This document shows positions 6,078 through 6,324 of a stretch of DNA of 6,324 bases, piece after piece. A model generated the notes under the pieces. The model had not been told where the DNA came from. It made no database searches and saw nothing but the letters and a program-made list of their open reading frames with translations. Source of the stretch: an uncultured Collinsella sp. (lineage in GTDB: Bacteria > Actinomycetota > Coriobacteriia > Coriobacteriales > Coriobacteriaceae); NCBI GenBank assembly GCA_959599095.1, contig CAUGGC010000052.1:1-6324 (forward strand). The letters run 5' to 3'. The position numbers and the translations under genes are program-made. Position 1 is the first letter of the stretch, and each line of letters begins with the position of its first letter.

Positions 6078-6096
6078 ATCAGCCTCCCGTACTAGC

Positions 6097-6127
6097 ATTA
6101 AACAACTCAAGTCGAATATAGCACCAA
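6097..6127 (-). promoter_or_regulatory. Weak candidate promoter for the uncharacterised gene
   Basis: TTTAAT (6102-6097, five of six -10 matches) lies 20 bases before the start codon, with TTGGTG (6127-6122) 19 bases further upstream. The spacer is longer than usual, so only the -10 box is reasonably convincing. The local AT-rich stretch supports a promoter somewhere here. Confidence 0.25.
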
Positions 6128-6324
6128 TTTCAAGCCGTCACTTTAGCACATCGGTGCATGGCATCTATGACCCGCTCAGCGGGGAATACGTACGGACGAG
6201 GGACGGGGCAGGGTGCTTGGTTTTGGAAGTGGGCTTCGCGAACTTCCAAAACCAAGCCCCCTGGCCCGTCCCCGGCGGTGTATGACTGGCGGACCAAAGT
6301 TACCTGCACCGTTCCCCAGGCAGC
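6128..6324. other. Intergenic end of the window with no supported gene
   Basis: Apart from the long inverted repeat I see no gene I can support. Small hairpins occur at 6146-6157 (GCAC/GTGC) and 6171-6183 (CCCGC/GCGGG). One minus-strand frame stays open from the window edge to a TGA at 6132-6130, but it reads straight through the inverted repeat and gives no recognisable protein. The 3' end of a minus-strand gene could enter near 6301-6324; for example, another minus frame stops at a TAA at 6303-6301. Confidence 0.4.
6200..6272. repeat. Long near-perfect inverted repeat (31-base arms)
   Basis: Arms 6200-6230 and 6242-6272 pair at 29 of 31 positions (mismatches at 6208/6264 and 6214/6258) around an 11-base loop. 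The outer part is G+C-rich (GGGACGGG) and the inner part contains GCTTGGTTTTGGAAGT. The centre overlaps an 8-base palindrome, TTCGCGAA (6235-6242). No T-tract follows either arm, so it is not a standard terminator. It resembles REP-like or MITE-like intergenic elements; repetition elsewhere in the genome is inferred only from its form. Confidence 0.85.

Noticed and set aside
6200..6272. Long inverted repeat as an intrinsic terminator
   Set aside because: No run of T follows the stem on either strand; the only TTTT is inside the stem.
6130..6324. Minus-strand frame open from the window edge to a TGA
   Set aside because: It runs through both arms of the long inverted repeat and yields no recognisable sequence; 64 open codons are expected by chance in GC-rich DNA. 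A gene end entering from outside cannot be excluded.

Overview
The window looks like a piece of a high-GC actinobacterial genome. Collinsella or a related Coriobacteriia gut anaerobe is the best guess, from base composition, codon use and gene content; no rRNA or marker gene is present to prove it. All eight genes are on the minus strand, so transcription runs from high to low coordinates.

In transcription order: a 162-residue protein of unknown function (6077-5589); two GntR/HutC-type regulators with UTRA ligand domains whose ends overlap by 16 bases (5550-4783 and 4798-4085); a 193-base intergenic region holding a candidate promoter and a palindromic operator; two different SIS-domain sugar-phosphate enzymes (3891-2776 and 2715-1654); then a mannose-family phosphotransferase system (PTS) in the order IIA (1607-1188), IIB (1130-648) and IIC (from 589, cut by the window edge). 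A IID gene is expected just beyond position 1 but cannot be seen.

Taken together this reads as an inducible uptake and breakdown operon. The PTS would import and phosphorylate a sugar conjugate. The SIS enzymes would split the phosphorylated product. One is clearly related to the fructoselysine-6-phosphate deglycase family (FrlB/GfrF/FraB); the other is a GlmS-like isomerase half without a glutaminase domain. The UTRA regulators would sense a phosphorylated intermediate and release the operator. The layout matches the gfr operon of Salmonella (mannose-family PTS plus two SIS deglycases for fructoselysine and glucoselysine), so glycated amino acids (Amadori products) are the leading substrate hypothesis. 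The substrate itself is inferred, not shown.

At the right-hand end, 6200-6272 is a near-perfect long inverted repeat (31-base arms, 11-base loop) in noncoding DNA. It has no T-tract and looks like a dispersed intergenic repeat element rather than a terminator. No RNA gene, CRISPR array or insertion sequence was seen.
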